From Chaenocephalus aceratus (Eukaryota > Chordata > Actinopteri > Perciformes > Channichthyidae): 64,000 nt of DNA. Shown in pieces: positions 43,000 through 53,559 of the stretch; within the stretch, counting starts at the first letter, position 1; each line of letters opens with the position of its first letter. The notes below the pieces were generated by a model. It saw only the letters and a program-made list of their open reading frames with translations. It was not told the DNA's origin and did not search any database. The position numbers and the translations under genes were made by a program. The stretch is taken from NCBI GenBank assembly GCA_023974075.1, contig JAMFTG010000052.1:62001-126000 (forward strand). Reading direction: 5' to 3'.

Positions 43000-44259
43000 C
43001 TAACACACTTCGTACGCCCAGCGGCGTTGACCCATCCCGGCGCCTCTGTTGATCTGGATCGTCCACGGTCCGATCTTCGGCCGTTCCTTGCAGAGTTCCT
43101 GCGCGTGAGCTAGCAGCAGGGCGTCGCTCTCCTCCTCCATGGCTCCCATCCTCTCCCGGATCGCCTGCATCTCTCTCAGCTTCAGCGCCACGTCGTCACG
43201 TAGAAGACTCGCCGTGTCCTTTCCCGTCGTGAGGAAGTCGCTGTCCCTCGTCCGCGTTTCGTTCGCCGTCAGTTTGACGAAAAGCGCCTCGAAGTCCACG
43301 CGGAGGAGAGAGTTCTCGAACGACATTTTGCGTTTCTCACGTTCGATTCTCAGCACGTCTCCGTGTCGCTTGTCCTTGCGTTCGATCTCCTTGTGGAAGA
43401 AGTCGATATCACGCATTAGGTTTTCTTTCTCTTCGGCCTGTGCGTCAACGGCGGCTTTCAGGGCGTTGTAAATATCGTGGAAAGGTTTCTGTCTTTGAGA
43501 TTGCGCTCTCAGGTAGACAATGGTCTTCTTCAGCACTCGGTTCTCCTTTTTCTGGGCGTTTCTCTCCGCTCTGATGGCGTAGGATTCCTCTCTCATCCTT
43601 CTGTCTTCACTTATTGCTCCGGTTATCTCCGTCGCCTCTCGTTCCAGAGCGATGTTCCTCTGCGTCCAGATGCTGTTCTTCTCTCTCTGCGTGTTCATCT
43701 TTGATCTCAGGCTGTCCCGCCGAGTGACTTTCTTCAGAAGCTGCTGCACTTTGACACTGAGCGCTTTGTTTTTAACAATCATGGATTTCATCTCGACTTT
43801 GACTATTTCAAGTTGGCGTTCCATGTCGTCGTCGTGCTGGCTTTTTTGCCCCAGAAGAAGTATCTCCTGCCTCATGATGTCGTTGCGTTGCTCGAGGTTT
43901 TGTTTCTCCTCCTGCGCCGCCTGAAGTTTTTCTCGCAGGATCGCCGGATCTTTTGTTTTCCGTTTGCCCAAATCTCTCAGCACACATTGAAGGCGCTCGT
44001 TGACCTCGGTCAATCCTCGCTGCTGATCTCTTTCCGACTTCAATCTGTTCACCAGGTCTTCGTCCTGAGCCGTCTCAACGTTGACTTGTTCAATTTGGGA
44101 AGACAAGACGCGGTTACTTTCCCTGATCGCCTCCGTTTCCTCGCTCACGGACTGAAACTCGCTCTGGAGGCTCGTCGGTCCCTGAGGTTGCTCGATATCG
44201 GGGGACGTGGTTCGTCTGCCCGCGCGCACCCAAGAGAGGACGGTTTTTCTCCAAGACAT
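43000..44259 (-). CDS. Intronless 419-aa coiled-coil protein, family not recognised
   Basis: A single uninterrupted frame from ATG at 44,259. After about 40 residues (MSWRKTVLSWVRAGRRTTSP...) nearly the whole length is charged and helical with heptad-like spacing, rich in Glu, Arg, Lys, Gln and Leu (e.g. EKLQAAQEEKQNLEQRNDIM, RNAQKKENRVLKKTIVYLRA). No Cys/His cluster, signal peptide or membrane span. The last 30 residues are not coiled. Base composition is clearly more GC-rich than the surroundings, and long coding identity without stops suggests selection or recent arrival. It could be a host structural coiled-coil gene, a retrocopy (no poly-A tail seen) or part of a multi-copy family. A CRE and direct repeats lie upstream. 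This is the only long ORF here not tied to a mobile-element family. Confidence 0.7.
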   Translation of the reverse strand: MSWRKTVLSWVRAGRRTTSPDIEQPQGPTSLQSEFQSVSEETEAIRESNRVLSSQIEQVNVETAQDEDLVNRLKSERDQQRGLTEVNERLQCVLRDLGKRKTKDPAILREKLQAAQEEKQNLEQRNDIMRQEILLLGQKSQHDDDMERQLEIVKVEMKSMIVKNKALSVKVQQLLKKVTRRDSLRSKMNTQREKNSIWTQRNIALEREATEITGAISEDRRMREESYAIRAERNAQKKENRVLKKTIVYLRAQSQRQKPFHDIYNALKAAVDAQAEEKENLMRDIDFFHKEIERKDKRHGDVLRIEREKRKMSFENSLLRVDFEALFVKLTANETRTRDSDFLTTGKDTASLLRDDVALKLREMQAIRERMGAMEEESDALLLAHAQELCKERPKIGPWTIQINRGAGMGQRRWAYEVC

Positions 44260-44394
44260 CCTGAGTTTAGTCTACGAACTACACTTATTGCACTGAAGAA
44301 GCAAGTTGCAGTGTGGAGGAGACGAGAGGTGAGCTAGGAGACAGTTTTACCCACTTTACTGCGATTAGCACTACTTCCGTTTCCTTTGATCTGC

Positions 44395-44520
44395 TGCCTA
44401 TGGTGATGATGTCATCGCATTCCGAGGCAGTTGAGTCTTTCATCTCCCGGTGATGTCATCGCGTTCCGAGAAGGTAATGCTCCCAATGACGTCACGGTGA
44501 CATCACATACTCTGAGCTCC
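44395..44520 (-). promoter_or_regulatory. Candidate promoter of the coiled-coil ORF, with CRE
   Basis: A full CRE palindrome TGACGTCA (44487-44494) lies 228 bp upstream of the ATG. Two direct repeats, GATGATGTCATCGCATTCCGAG and GGTGATGTCATCGCGTTCCGAG, at about 44,405 and 44,452 add TGATGTCA-like half sites. A second TGACATCAC follows at 44,499. CREB/ATF-type control is inference. Confidence 0.45.
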
Positions 44521-44800
44521 GCCCCGGAATGTGTAGTCATGGCGACACGTGACAATGATTGACGGGTGTATTATATTTAAAGGGATATTACGCTGAAGAA
44601 ATATGGAATGTGGACAAAGACAAACGAGAGGGAATTACACTTTGAAAGTTTACAAAAAACCCAAACTAGATTATTTAGAACGCTGTCTTTGTTTATACAT
44701 TTTAATATTCACATAAAATATAAAAATAAAGACCTTTTTTAAACATTAAAGCATGTAGTAGATGTTTATTGTGCAATAAGTTGGCTGTTATTCTTTAATT
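44521..44800. other. No gene seen
   Basis: AT-rich, no ORF. Confidence 0.5.
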
Positions 44801-46230
44801 TGTTCGTATTTGTCACGTTACAGGCTTGGTTCCACTATTACAACGTTTTATACTTCTTTAGCTTTCCCATAATACAGTTGTTGCTCCTCTGAGATGTTTT
44901 CATGTGTTTCTCTAAATTTAAAACCGTAGTCTGTTTAAATCCTCTATTTGTCCTGTGTTGCCTTCGGGCTTCTGTGCAGTAATAATTCAGTCCTGAACGC
45001 ATCGTCCCTTCTCACCGTGTGTTTGACGTCAGAACAAATGTATTAAGGTCTGCCAATCAATCAACTTTAATTTTCTACATATGTAAGTGTTATGCTTGGT
45101 AACAACCCAGTCTACTTAATAATAATACATCTCCACAAAGAGATGTTGTACAGGGATTTTATAGATTTCCATAGCTTTCCCAATATGTATTTGTTTGTTC
45201 TGCTTTCTCATAATTCTAAATTTGACGTTTAAATCCTTCCCGTGTTGCCTGGCTTCTGTGCAGCGATAAACGCGTCACCATGCATCTTTCAAATCCGATG
45301 ATATCAGGCCTTTCAATGAATCAGACCTTCCTGTAGTGATACGTTTTAAATGTTTACATATGTTGAGGATGTCTAATGCTTTGTTACAACACCTACAGTC
45401 TGTGGGTAACACTAGTAAGCTAAACATCCCTACATAAGGACTATAATAACACTTTTTTTATTTAAATGTTTATCGAAAATGAAAGATAATCAATGTGAAT
45501 GTTTCCCTTGTGTTGCCTTCAAGGCTTCTGTGCATCCCTCCACCCTCTTCCATGAGTCCCTGAACGCATCACTGTGTCGTGTGTTTGACGTCAGAAATCA
45601 GATTCATTATTTATTTCTTAAGGTCTGTCTATTAGGACTTCCTGTAGTGATACATTTTGCAAAATGTTGGTAAGTGTCAGGCTTGGTAACAACACCTGCA
45701 GTCTGCTTCTACTTAAAATAAATCCTTATATTAATAGTAAATCCCCACAAAATGACTATAATATGTTATTTTAATTAAATGTGGACTAACATGTTATATA
45801 TTTTCATGTGTTTCTCATAATTGTAATTTATTTAACTGTTGCATACTTTTTTTTGGACGTATATTTTGACCCTTGTTTTATATTTAATAAAAAAAATTAA
45901 AACATGTGTCAAGTTTGAGGCTTTTTAACAACACCTGTGAACTAAAGATCCCTCCCTACACTAATAGCAAAACATATTAATAAACTCCCACAGAATGACT
46001 AATACTTTTATATAAATGTGTACTAAGAATACTTCTATAGCTTTCCCTTAATAGCACATGTTTCTCACTTACTTTCTAAAAGTAGCATATCTATTTTGCT
46101 CTAATGAAAATGCTCTATTCTGTCCTGTTTCCCCCATGTGTCTTCTGTGCAGTAACATCGTTGTGTCCCTGAACGCATCACCATGTGTGTTTGACGTCAT
46201 CGCTGAGGAGGGGCTCCTCGTGCAGCTGGT
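44800..46230. repeat. Degenerate tandem array, about four units of 300-550 bp
   Basis: Each unit has TTTCTCATAATT/CTAAAT, a TTG(T/C)CCTGTGTTGCCT...GGCTTCTGTGCAG block (44,955; 45,240; 45,510; 46,135), a CTGAACGCATCACCRTGTGT-TTGACGTCA block, and a GTGTYAGGCTTGGTAACAAC-ACCTGCAGTCTG block (45,085; 45,375; 45,670; 45,905). The CTTCTGTGCAG part looks like a splice acceptor repeated in each unit. No ORF survives across units. Confidence 0.75.
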
Positions 46231-46304
46231 CGCTGTTTGTGGTGCTGAAAAAACAACGTCTGTACTGTCAGTGTGTGTTGCACATTTTAGCCATCTTTAT
46301 TCCC

Positions 46305-46366
46305 CCCCTCCGCCTTCCTCCTCCTCCTCTTCTTCCTCCTCCTCCTCCTCCTCCTCCTCCTCCAAC
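46305..46366. repeat. (TCC)n microsatellite
   Basis: CCTCCTCCT over about 60 bp with a few interruptions. Confidence 0.95.
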
Positions 46367-46848
46367 GGTTTATCAACCCCCAAACTTAAACTCCAAATCA
46401 GTACGTGGATGGCCAGTGCATTACGTGCATCCAGATTATGTCTGGGTACCGGATTCTTTCATCCAACCTAACCCTAATACCAGAATGTTGTTACATGTAT
46501 TCATATCCTAAAGGGCTTGGTATGTGTGAACTGTAGAACTGTAGACTGCCCTCTTTCAACTCAGCAGCTTCCCACCTGACACACACGGGCTGTCCTCTGA
46601 AAAGTCCACCTGGAGTGGTGATTGAGCAATTCCTTCTAAAGTGACGGATGGAATGAGTTGAAATCACAGACAAATATCTTTGTGAGGAAAAAGAGCATTT
46701 ATTGAACATAAATAAAGGAACAGTAACAAATAAAGTTGAACTCTTTAAACACCACACGATAATATAACAAATAATAAACACTAAAAACACACAAGAATAA
46801 AAGACACAGCGGATAAATTCAAATATATACAAAGTGACTCAACCCAGA
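46367..46848. other. No gene seen
   Basis: AT-rich 3' flank. TTATTGAACATAAATAAAGG at 46,698 may provide a minus-strand poly(A) signal for the next gene. Confidence 0.4.
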
Positions 46849-47610
46849 ACCCACTAGTCCTGGTCTGGGTTCAAGAACCTCCTGAACCGAGTGTCCACAT
46901 TGGCTCCCGTTTGTCGGAGCGGCGCCTCTTCCTCAGTGCAGTCTTTATTCTCTCCCTCAGGTAGGAAGGGAGAGATGTTGATCTGTTGGGCCTCCACCCG
47001 GGAAGCCAGATGGCCTAGCCGTCAATGGCAATGACGGCCGCCTTCAGCTTCAGGTCCTTGGTGTCTGAGAATTAACATTTACAATTAGTACCCGATGTCA
47101 TTCCCTTGCCAATAAGCAGCTGCACATTTGTGTTTGTTAGTTACCTTTATTTGCAGGACCTCCAGCTTCCAGAGGAAGAAAGCCCGCTGGAGAGAGGAGA
47201 GCTTATCTTTTGAGGCACCCCCCTCAGTATAGTGAGGGCGGAGTGCCATAGCCAGGTCTCTATCTGCGGCTCGTGGAGGTCCTTGGAGGATCAGGCTGTT
47301 TAAGGCATGACACTTGGCAGATAGGCTGTCATTGAGGGCCCTGAAGCCATGATCAAGGGATCCCCCCCCACCAGATCCACCCTCACATCAATATCGCGGA
47401 TCAACTGCTCTTGCAGGTCCGGCCTGATGCTGGAGAGGAAGGACATATTCTGCTCCACCTCCTCCGGGAACACCTGCTCAAAGGCCTGATGGATATCAAA
47501 GGCCTCTTCCAGGGCCGAGCTGTCTGAGCCGGCCACTGGGGATTGGTATCCATCCAGGTCAAATAGAGTAGGGTCCCAGGCAGGGGCGGAATAGGCGTCA
47601 CTCTCAAACC
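46849..47610 (-). pseudogene. Two-exon gene fragment, family not recognised
   Basis: Exon 1 (47,610 to about 47,146) reads DPTLFDLDGYQSPVAGSDSS and EAFDIHQAFEQVFPEEVEQN, then, after a 1-nt shift at a C8 run (47,362-47,369), DHGFRALNDSLSAKCHALNS and LSSLQRAFFLWKLEVLQIK with a GTAACT donor. Exon 2 (47,063 down) continues TKDLKLKAAVIAIDG with a stop, then a basic part LPSYLRERIKTALRKRRRS. The acidic start and helical middle suggest a soluble protein. I know no function. It may belong with the neighbouring family genes. Confidence 0.45.
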
Positions 47611-47644
47611 TGTTCCCCTCTAGCGTAACCCCGGAGGGTCCGAG

Positions 47645-47715
47645 AGGGGAAAGGTTCGGGTGAAAGATAAAGAGGTAGAGAGGGGAAAGGTTCGGGTGAA
47701 AGATAAAGAGGTAGA
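47645..47715. repeat. Tandem duplication of about 35 bp
   Basis: AGAGGGGAAAGGTTCGGGTG ... AAAGAGGTAG occurs twice in succession just before the DUF6729-like copy C. Confidence 0.9.
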
Positions 47716-47742
47716 CAGTTTAAAATATGTAAGTTTTAACTA

Positions 47743-48395
47743 TTTTAGTGTTGAACCCCTGTCTTTCTGGCACTGAGAGAACCTGTAAGACAAACCCAGG
47801 CAGATGTTTTTTACGGAAAGATAAATCCCAGTACGGATTACAAAACCACCAACAAAGCTGCTGGTTAGACTCACCACTGGGACAGGGTCCTCTGGTTGAG
47901 CTCAAAGAGCTGGATGTCGGTCTGAGCCATCAACCTCGGGCTGGCCAGCACTGCCTCTCTAATGGCCACGTAGTCCGTGAGGATGAGGAACCACAGAGTC
48001 CTCACGATCCCTCCAAACCGCGTAGCCGCGGGGTGGAGACGGCAGAGCTGGCTGCAAATGGCCTCTACCAGGCGGCTGGCGCTGGGCCATGTTGCAGGGC
48101 CCGAGTTCAGCCCGAGAAGACAGCTGAGTCACGGAGAGGACAGAGAGGGTTAATACGCAGTAAATATAGGAAACAGGAATATTTGAAGCGAGTCTTACCG
48201 TTGGAGACTCTCCTTCCCAGGACAGGAGGTGTTCTTCCCCTTCGCTGTCTTGAACCGCCCCTTCGGCTGCCTCTCCCGGTGTCTGGGAGGGTAGACGACT
48301 CGTCGCCTGTCCGGCTCCGGCAGGCGTTGCCAGAGGGCTATGAGTTCGTCCACCCTCTTATCAGAAAGCCCCTGAAGGCTCCTGGCTTCCTGTGT
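47743..48395 (-). pseudogene. DUF6729-like family gene, 3' exons (copy C)
   Basis: Minus-strand pieces: EARSLQGLSDKRVDELIALW and GRFKTAKGKNTSCPGKESLQ (48,195-48,390), then SASRLVEAICSQLCRLHP and LTDYVAIREAVLASPRLMAQ (48,105-47,925), ending near the SLVVNPAALLVVL-equivalent part at 47,760. Close to copies A and B over this span. It joins unrelated sequence at 48,396. Function unknown. Confidence 0.65.
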
Positions 48396-49080
48396 GTCAA
48401 AAGGTTTGAAGAACATGGTAATTTCAGCTCCTGCTTCTGAGCTAAATGATATTATCTGCTCGATCTCCCCGGAGCGTGAAACAACAGGAAACCAGAGACA
48501 GACTGTGAGGTGTTTGATCTCTCCATCATCCAAAACTGTTGTCCTGGTAGCGTATACATTTCTGTACTTTTGATTAGCTATTGATCTCCTGACAAAATGC
48601 ACGGTCACTGACTGCATACTGCTTTGAGAAATGTGGTGCAGCTCTGAGCAGCAAGAACTGGTGGACCACTTGAAGAGCAACACATTTGGTTCCATGCTCC
48701 ATTTTAAGGAGATTCCCATTTCCATTCTCAAACACAAAGCGGAGTGTGCCCACAATGGACCCACCGTTTCACAGACTTAGCCAGATGAGTCAGGAGATGC
48801 ATATTGACTGCCATCGCACTCTCCCCATACAAAGACTGACACTTCATAACACACTGAAGGAGCATTACATCTGCTTTGTTCACGTCATCAAAGTGAATCT
48901 TGGAGAAGCTGCAATGCAGTCCAACCTTCCTGGTACTCTCCCAGATGTGATGAAGGTCATTAGTGTGTCTTCAACAGCTTTGACCTCCGCACGAGTCCAA
49001 CTCCTCTTCTTTGTGGTTTCTAGTGAAAGAAAGAAAAGACAATCAGGCATACAGACAAGTGACATAAAACATTATTGAGG
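48396..49080 (-). pseudogene. Fragment of a teleost multi-copy gene (SWTRAEVKAVEDTLMTFI)
   Basis: On the minus strand (49,065-48,880) KKRSWTRAEVKAVEDTLMTF and GRVPGRLDCIAASPRF resemble a short C-terminal domain I know from repeated fish genes (SW.D.E..AV......I...RVPGK..C). Downstream (48,764-48,400) the frame stays open with KHLTVCLWFPVVSRSGEIEQ, which I do not recognise. No function assigned. Confidence 0.35.
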
Positions 49081-49870
49081 GACCAATGAGCATAATATTT
49101 TGATCAAAGGTGTAATTTCTTAAAGAAATATCTTGAATGCCGATATTCTGACCCCAGGTCAAACGTACAAAACAGCATCAGTTGCAGGGATGGGTACCGA
49201 GCCCCGGGAATTAATTATTAAAGACCGTGGTACCGTTAAGCTCTGACGTTATCCGTCTTTTTATCGGTACTGCAGACATGTAAAAAATATGTCATGTGTT
49301 ATTGCTACACAAACATTATATTGCAGTTTTAGTTTCGCCAACTCGTTTCTAATACGCAAAAAAACTGCAAAATGCGTCTTTAGTATTTTCAATCTTTCCA
49401 ATCCAGATCTCCCCGTCTGTGTGTGAGGGGGCGGGGCAGTTTACACACACGCAGTATCAGTCTGTAATTAATTAATTGTCCAGCTCTGCTGCCTCCAGGA
49501 CCGCCTCGTGTATTTTCAATCTGAGCCTCAGCCTATTTCTCCTGCTGATCAGCCTCATGGTGGGCAAGAGCAGGTCTTCGTCCTCCTCCACCACTGGTGG
49601 TGGGGGTGGAGGCATATCCAGCATTGGACCTACGGTCAAAAGCAGATTTTCCTCAAAGGGGGACATCTCCCTTCCCCTTCTCTTTTTCCCCCGGAATGCG
49701 ACTCTCGCCTGTGCTGACTGGCCGGCTGACTGACTGGCTGGCTGACTGGCACCTGGTTGGCTTTCAATGCTGTCATCTTAAAGTGACAAGATATGTTTCT
49801 ACTTTTCAACAAGTATTGAGCGCATGCTCACCTGATCCAGAATCATTCTCCTCATCGGAATGACGTCTTT
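49081..49870. other. hAT-like fragment and a short acidic ORF, unresolved
   Basis: CAGGGATGGGTACCGAGCCC at 49,184 looks like a hAT terminus, but no inverted partner was found. The minus-strand frame 49,472-49,666 has a Pro run, EEDEDLL and RRNRLRLRLKIHEAV; possibly part of a host-family exon. Confidence 0.3.
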
Positions 49871-50742
49871 CCCGCTCCTTACCGGCTGCACTGCATTGAT
49901 CTCAAAAACAAACATAGTGCTTTGTTAATTGTTCTTTTCTTTAGTTTGATAACTGCATTCAAAAAACTGAACTTTTCCATTCTTATGTGCAGCATTTGTT
50001 GCGACGCACAATACATCTTAATAGAAGCCAAGAACCACCTCCCCCTCAACCGACATGGATCCCGTGACATCTCGACACCCAGTGACTTGTTTGAGCGGTG
50101 AGGCAGGACGGATCGTGGCCTCTGCCTCTTCAATAAGTTGCTCCTCTGATTATGTCGGCTTCACCCTCAACCATCTTTGAAGAGAACTCTTCGGAGAGTG
50201 TAACCCTGGCAACGCTGTGGCCGTCGGAAAACAACAGCCACTCTATTTTGTTTAATTGCGGCTGCCCTTGCCATGTTCTCATTACATTCCCAGGTCACCA
50301 CCCTAGGCTGGTCCTCCACTTTCAGAACGTGCACATGCAAGGGTGTTGGCCTGAAAGACGGGGTGTCCGGGCTCGTGGTCAGCAGCTTGATCAAAGCCAT
50401 GATCTGAAACAATAAGAAATACAGACATGAATTATAAATAAGGTGACATTCTCATCAGGCTGTAATGTAGGCTACATTTGACTAAATTAATATAAGTTTC
50501 TAGAAGTAAAATGCATTCTGAAATGAAAGGAAACTAGTCCAACTTTCACTTACTTACAAAATAAATCAAGAGAATCAAAATGAAAAGCTGATTGAGGCCT
50601 ACCTTTTAGTGGCGATTCCAATGCAGGGCTGACGGAGAAGAGGAGACAAAGGGTCATGAGTCTTATTCCATTGTGTTTCTTTATTATTGTGTTTATTATA
50701 TTTTTGACAGGTGACACCGGCAGCTTTGATGTACACTATTCT
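49871..50742 (-). other. Exon-like pieces on the minus strand, unresolved
   Basis: 50,167-50,400 begins MALIKLLTTSPDTPSFRPTP after a TTTCAG and runs to VLFKDG and a stop. 50,035-50,130 reads PASPLKQVTGCRDVTGSMSV in another frame. This hints at an OB-fold-like multi-copy fish gene, but not enough to name. 50,420-50,740 holds nothing that I can support. Confidence 0.3.
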
Positions 50743-50935
50743 GCATGACAACCAAGTCGGCCTGGGATTGGATAAAGAGGGGTAGCCTATACCGAGACGC
50801 GGTTAGGCTTTTGGGAATGCCTCATAGCAACCAAATCGCCCTGTGATTGGATAACAGGGGTATCCAGGAGACGCGGCTATGCCTCTGATGTAGGGAAGGC
50901 TTCATGACAACCAAGTCGGCGTTTTAGGTTTTAGT
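50743..50935. repeat. Tandem repeat, about 80-bp unit, three copies
   Basis: CATGACAACCAAGTCGGCCT (50,744), CATAGCAACCAAATCGCCCT (50,822) and CATGACAACCAAGTCGGCGT (50,902) start successive units with GAGACGCGG in the middle. Confidence 0.85.
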
Positions 50936-51479
50936 TTTAGGACCTGCATCCTGGCCTGGGAGAATGGGAGCTCAGTCACGAGGGTTTTTTAGCTGCTCAT
51001 TGACAACATAGTCATTGTTCATCAGCATCCCAACGCAGGTCAGGAATGTGAGAACTTTGAGCTCTTTGGTTGCTTCCATTTTGGGGTAGCCTCAGGAGGA
51101 TGGGCTCCAGCCAGGGCATGTCGTTGTCTCTGTAGATCTCCAGGTTCCGTGAATAGGACAGATTCCTCCTTTCAATCTCAATGCAGACATCCCCTGTAAG
51201 AGATGCTGCTCTGGCTCGTTGGATGATGCCTGGCCTCTCTGACAGAGCTCGTACCAGTCAGTTCCATTCCAGCCCAGGATTTTCTTTTTCCGCGCGTCAC
51301 GGAGAGTGAAGGCTGGAAAGAACTTTAGTTTGAGCTCCTGAAAGCCAAGCATCAAACACTCCGTGATATAGGGTTAGCTTCATGCACATGTTGCGAGCCC
51401 GACCAAAAGTGTCAGGTGCGTGGAATGAATCCCGTGTGGCTAAGTCCTCTACCACTTTGTCCACGTGCACAGAGCCCTT
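50936..51479 (-). other. Coding-like stretch of unknown family
   Basis: On the minus strand FHAPDTFGRARNMCMKLTLY (51,430-51,370), KFFPAFTLRDARKKKILGWN (51,330-51,265) and VCIEIERRNLSYSRNLEIYR (51,195-51,130) are open in different frames. They read like real protein. I do not recognise them. They directly follow DUF6729-like copy D and might be a different inserted gene. Confidence 0.3.
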
Positions 51480-53060
51480 GAGCTTTCCGGGTGGTGTGGT
51501 TCCAGCCATTGCCCCAAGGGTGATATGAGGTGGGGCCTCTGCGTACTCCATATGTCCTGGATGCAGCTGAGGTGGGGCCTCTGCGTACTCCATATGTCCT
51601 GGATGCGGAGAGGGTCGAGTAACGGGATGTCCAGGTTGTCGCGTCCTGCCGTACCGACAAAGGTTTGGAGGAGGTCCTGGATCAGGAGCGCCGTCTCTTC
51701 CGCCCCACGCGTCCGACGACGGCAGTGGAGCCTCCACTCGTCCCTGGTGATCTTCTGGATTACCTCGGCGTCGGTCAGGCCGACCATCCCGTGCTTCCCC
51801 TCCAGCTGGGACCGCTTGGCTTCAGTGAGACGGCGGTCATCTCCGGGGTCCACCTCGAAGATGCACAGAGACAGCTGCCTCATGAAGGCGGGGTACAGCT
51901 TGTGGCTCTCTGTGGTGACACCTGCTGCGAAACGTCGCATCAGATGTCCAGTCTCACCACAAGCTGTCCCCACTCCTGTGAAAAGGAAACAAAAGTTTGT
52001 CTGATTATTGGAGTACAATTTTTCTTTTTCTGTTTTTATGATGTTGTAACACCTAGCGTGGCTTCGGTCGATAGTCATGTTGTGTAAGATAAATAATATT
52101 GCTATAATTCTACTATGATTATCAGTACTAGTATTGACAGACCTGAAACAAGGCAGCTGTCTTTGACACGTCGTCTCTGTTGCAGCAGTCCCGATCCACG
52201 TAGATCAGCTGGGGGGGTGGTACCCCGGCGAGTCGGTACCGCCTCATCAGTCCGGCCGCCATAGTGGACCTCGGCGCCGGTGAGGACGCTGACCTGCCCA
52301 TATTCGTTACCAACGTTGGTAACCCAGGCGGCCGTGTCGGAAGCGGTACCGGCGAGCTTCTTCGTCACCTGGACAGAGAGATATTTCAAATGTGAGTGCA
52401 TAAACACACGGCGGCTCTAAGAAAAAAATGAAATTGTGCCAAACTTTACTGACCTTCTTGGTGGAATCCATCTTCAGGATGGATCCGAAGGTGGACGTGA
52501 TCCTGGCCTTGTACTCATCCAGCCGCGTCATTATGTCGTAGCCGTAGACTGTCAGCAGCCAGCTGGGTGAGGGCAGAGTGGGCATTATGGGCGGTGGTGG
52601 AAACTGCCCCTCACACTGCACAAGGCCAAGAACTGCTCGCACACGCCGAGGTACTGGATCGCTCTCCGCATCCAGGCGTCTGAGTGCTGCTCCCGCAGGG
52701 TGTTGCACAGCTGAGTGGCACTGTTGCCCAGAGTGCGGGACTTCAGCTGGGTAACCACCCTCTGGTCACAGGACAGCCTGCAGAAACACAAAACAAGCAT
52801 TACATACAGCTCCGTCATCACATTTAATGCATTTATTTATATATACGGTATGTTGTCAATTCAAGTACAGCTGTAGGTGGGGGCCAGCTGCCTGATGATG
52901 CCCTGTGACCACCCGCCGACCTTCCTTGCATCGACGGCACTCAGGTACTCAGTGGCCATGAGATACCAGCCGTCGATGTCCAGGACCCTCCGGATGGTCC
53001 TGTACAGCCCAGCCTTCACCATGGACCCGGTGCATAAAGAATGGGGGCATGTCATCTGCA
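51480..53060 (-). pseudogene. DUF6729-like family gene, central exons (copy D)
   Basis: Exons on the minus strand: 52,863-53,060 (CPHSLC zinc-like word, AGLYRTIRRVLDIDGWYLMA); 52,455-52,777 (LSCDQRVVTQLKSRTLGNSA, then ITSTFGSILKMDSTKK); 52,140-52,369 (VTKKLAGTASDTAAWVTNVG, then PPQLIYVDRDCCNRDDVSK); 51,480-51,977 (LMRRFAAGVTTESHKLYPAF, LHCRRRTRGAEETALLIQDL). GT...AG sites fit each junction. The VDRDCC and CRRRTRGAEET blocks are the family hallmark; an RNase-H-like transposase origin is a guess. Frameshifts inside three exons, and a 39-bp duplication (CATCCAGGACATATGGAGTA) at 51,530-51,607, break it. It ends where copies A-C begin, so no copy is whole. Confidence 0.68.
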
Positions 53061-53559
53061 GACGCCAGAAGGTAATTAGTTAGAGGCCCGATGTTATCAG
53101 AATGTCTGCACAGCAGTTCAATGGGCAAACTACATTCAAACAGAATTGTCCCCATTTGTTCTTTAATAGTTACTAACATTAGATATGTTAATGAGATATG
53201 GACCGCACAACTAAAAATGTGCCTGAATAAAGAATTTAGCAGTGGACATAAAACTCAACTGAGTGTCACTGCACTTCTATATTAAGATGTAAAAAAAAGG
53301 GAGAAGGGGTCGGATTAAATAAGTGTAAACTTCTTCCGACCCCTTTTCGGACGTGTAATTAGCTAAAGCTTTGTTGTTTATTGATATCAGACAATGATAC
53401 TACAGATTATTCAATTATTAAAACATATTTCGTTTGTTATTGCATTCATTTGTATAGTACTGTATCATGTCTGTATCATCTTTTGTTTCATTTGTATTTT
53501 TCTTTGGTTTTACATGCTCCAAAAAAACAACTTGCAATGACAGTGTTGTGTTTTTATTA
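53061..53559. other. No gene; one hairpin
   Basis: GAAGGGGTCGGATTAAATAA ... TTCTTCCGACCCCTTTTCGG at 53,304-53,350 can form a stem (GGGGTCGGA/TCCGACCCC), a known repeat-tail style in fish. The rest is AT-rich. Confidence 0.5.

Noticed and set aside
43813..44337. 174-codon plus-strand frame opposite the coiled-coil ORF
   Set aside because: Antisense shadow; the minus strand has one uninterrupted frame over 1,260 bp with coherent heptad character.
51465..52087. Plus-strand frames of 179 and 140 codons
   Set aside because: Shadows of DUF6729-like copy D, whose splice sites and family motifs are on the minus strand.
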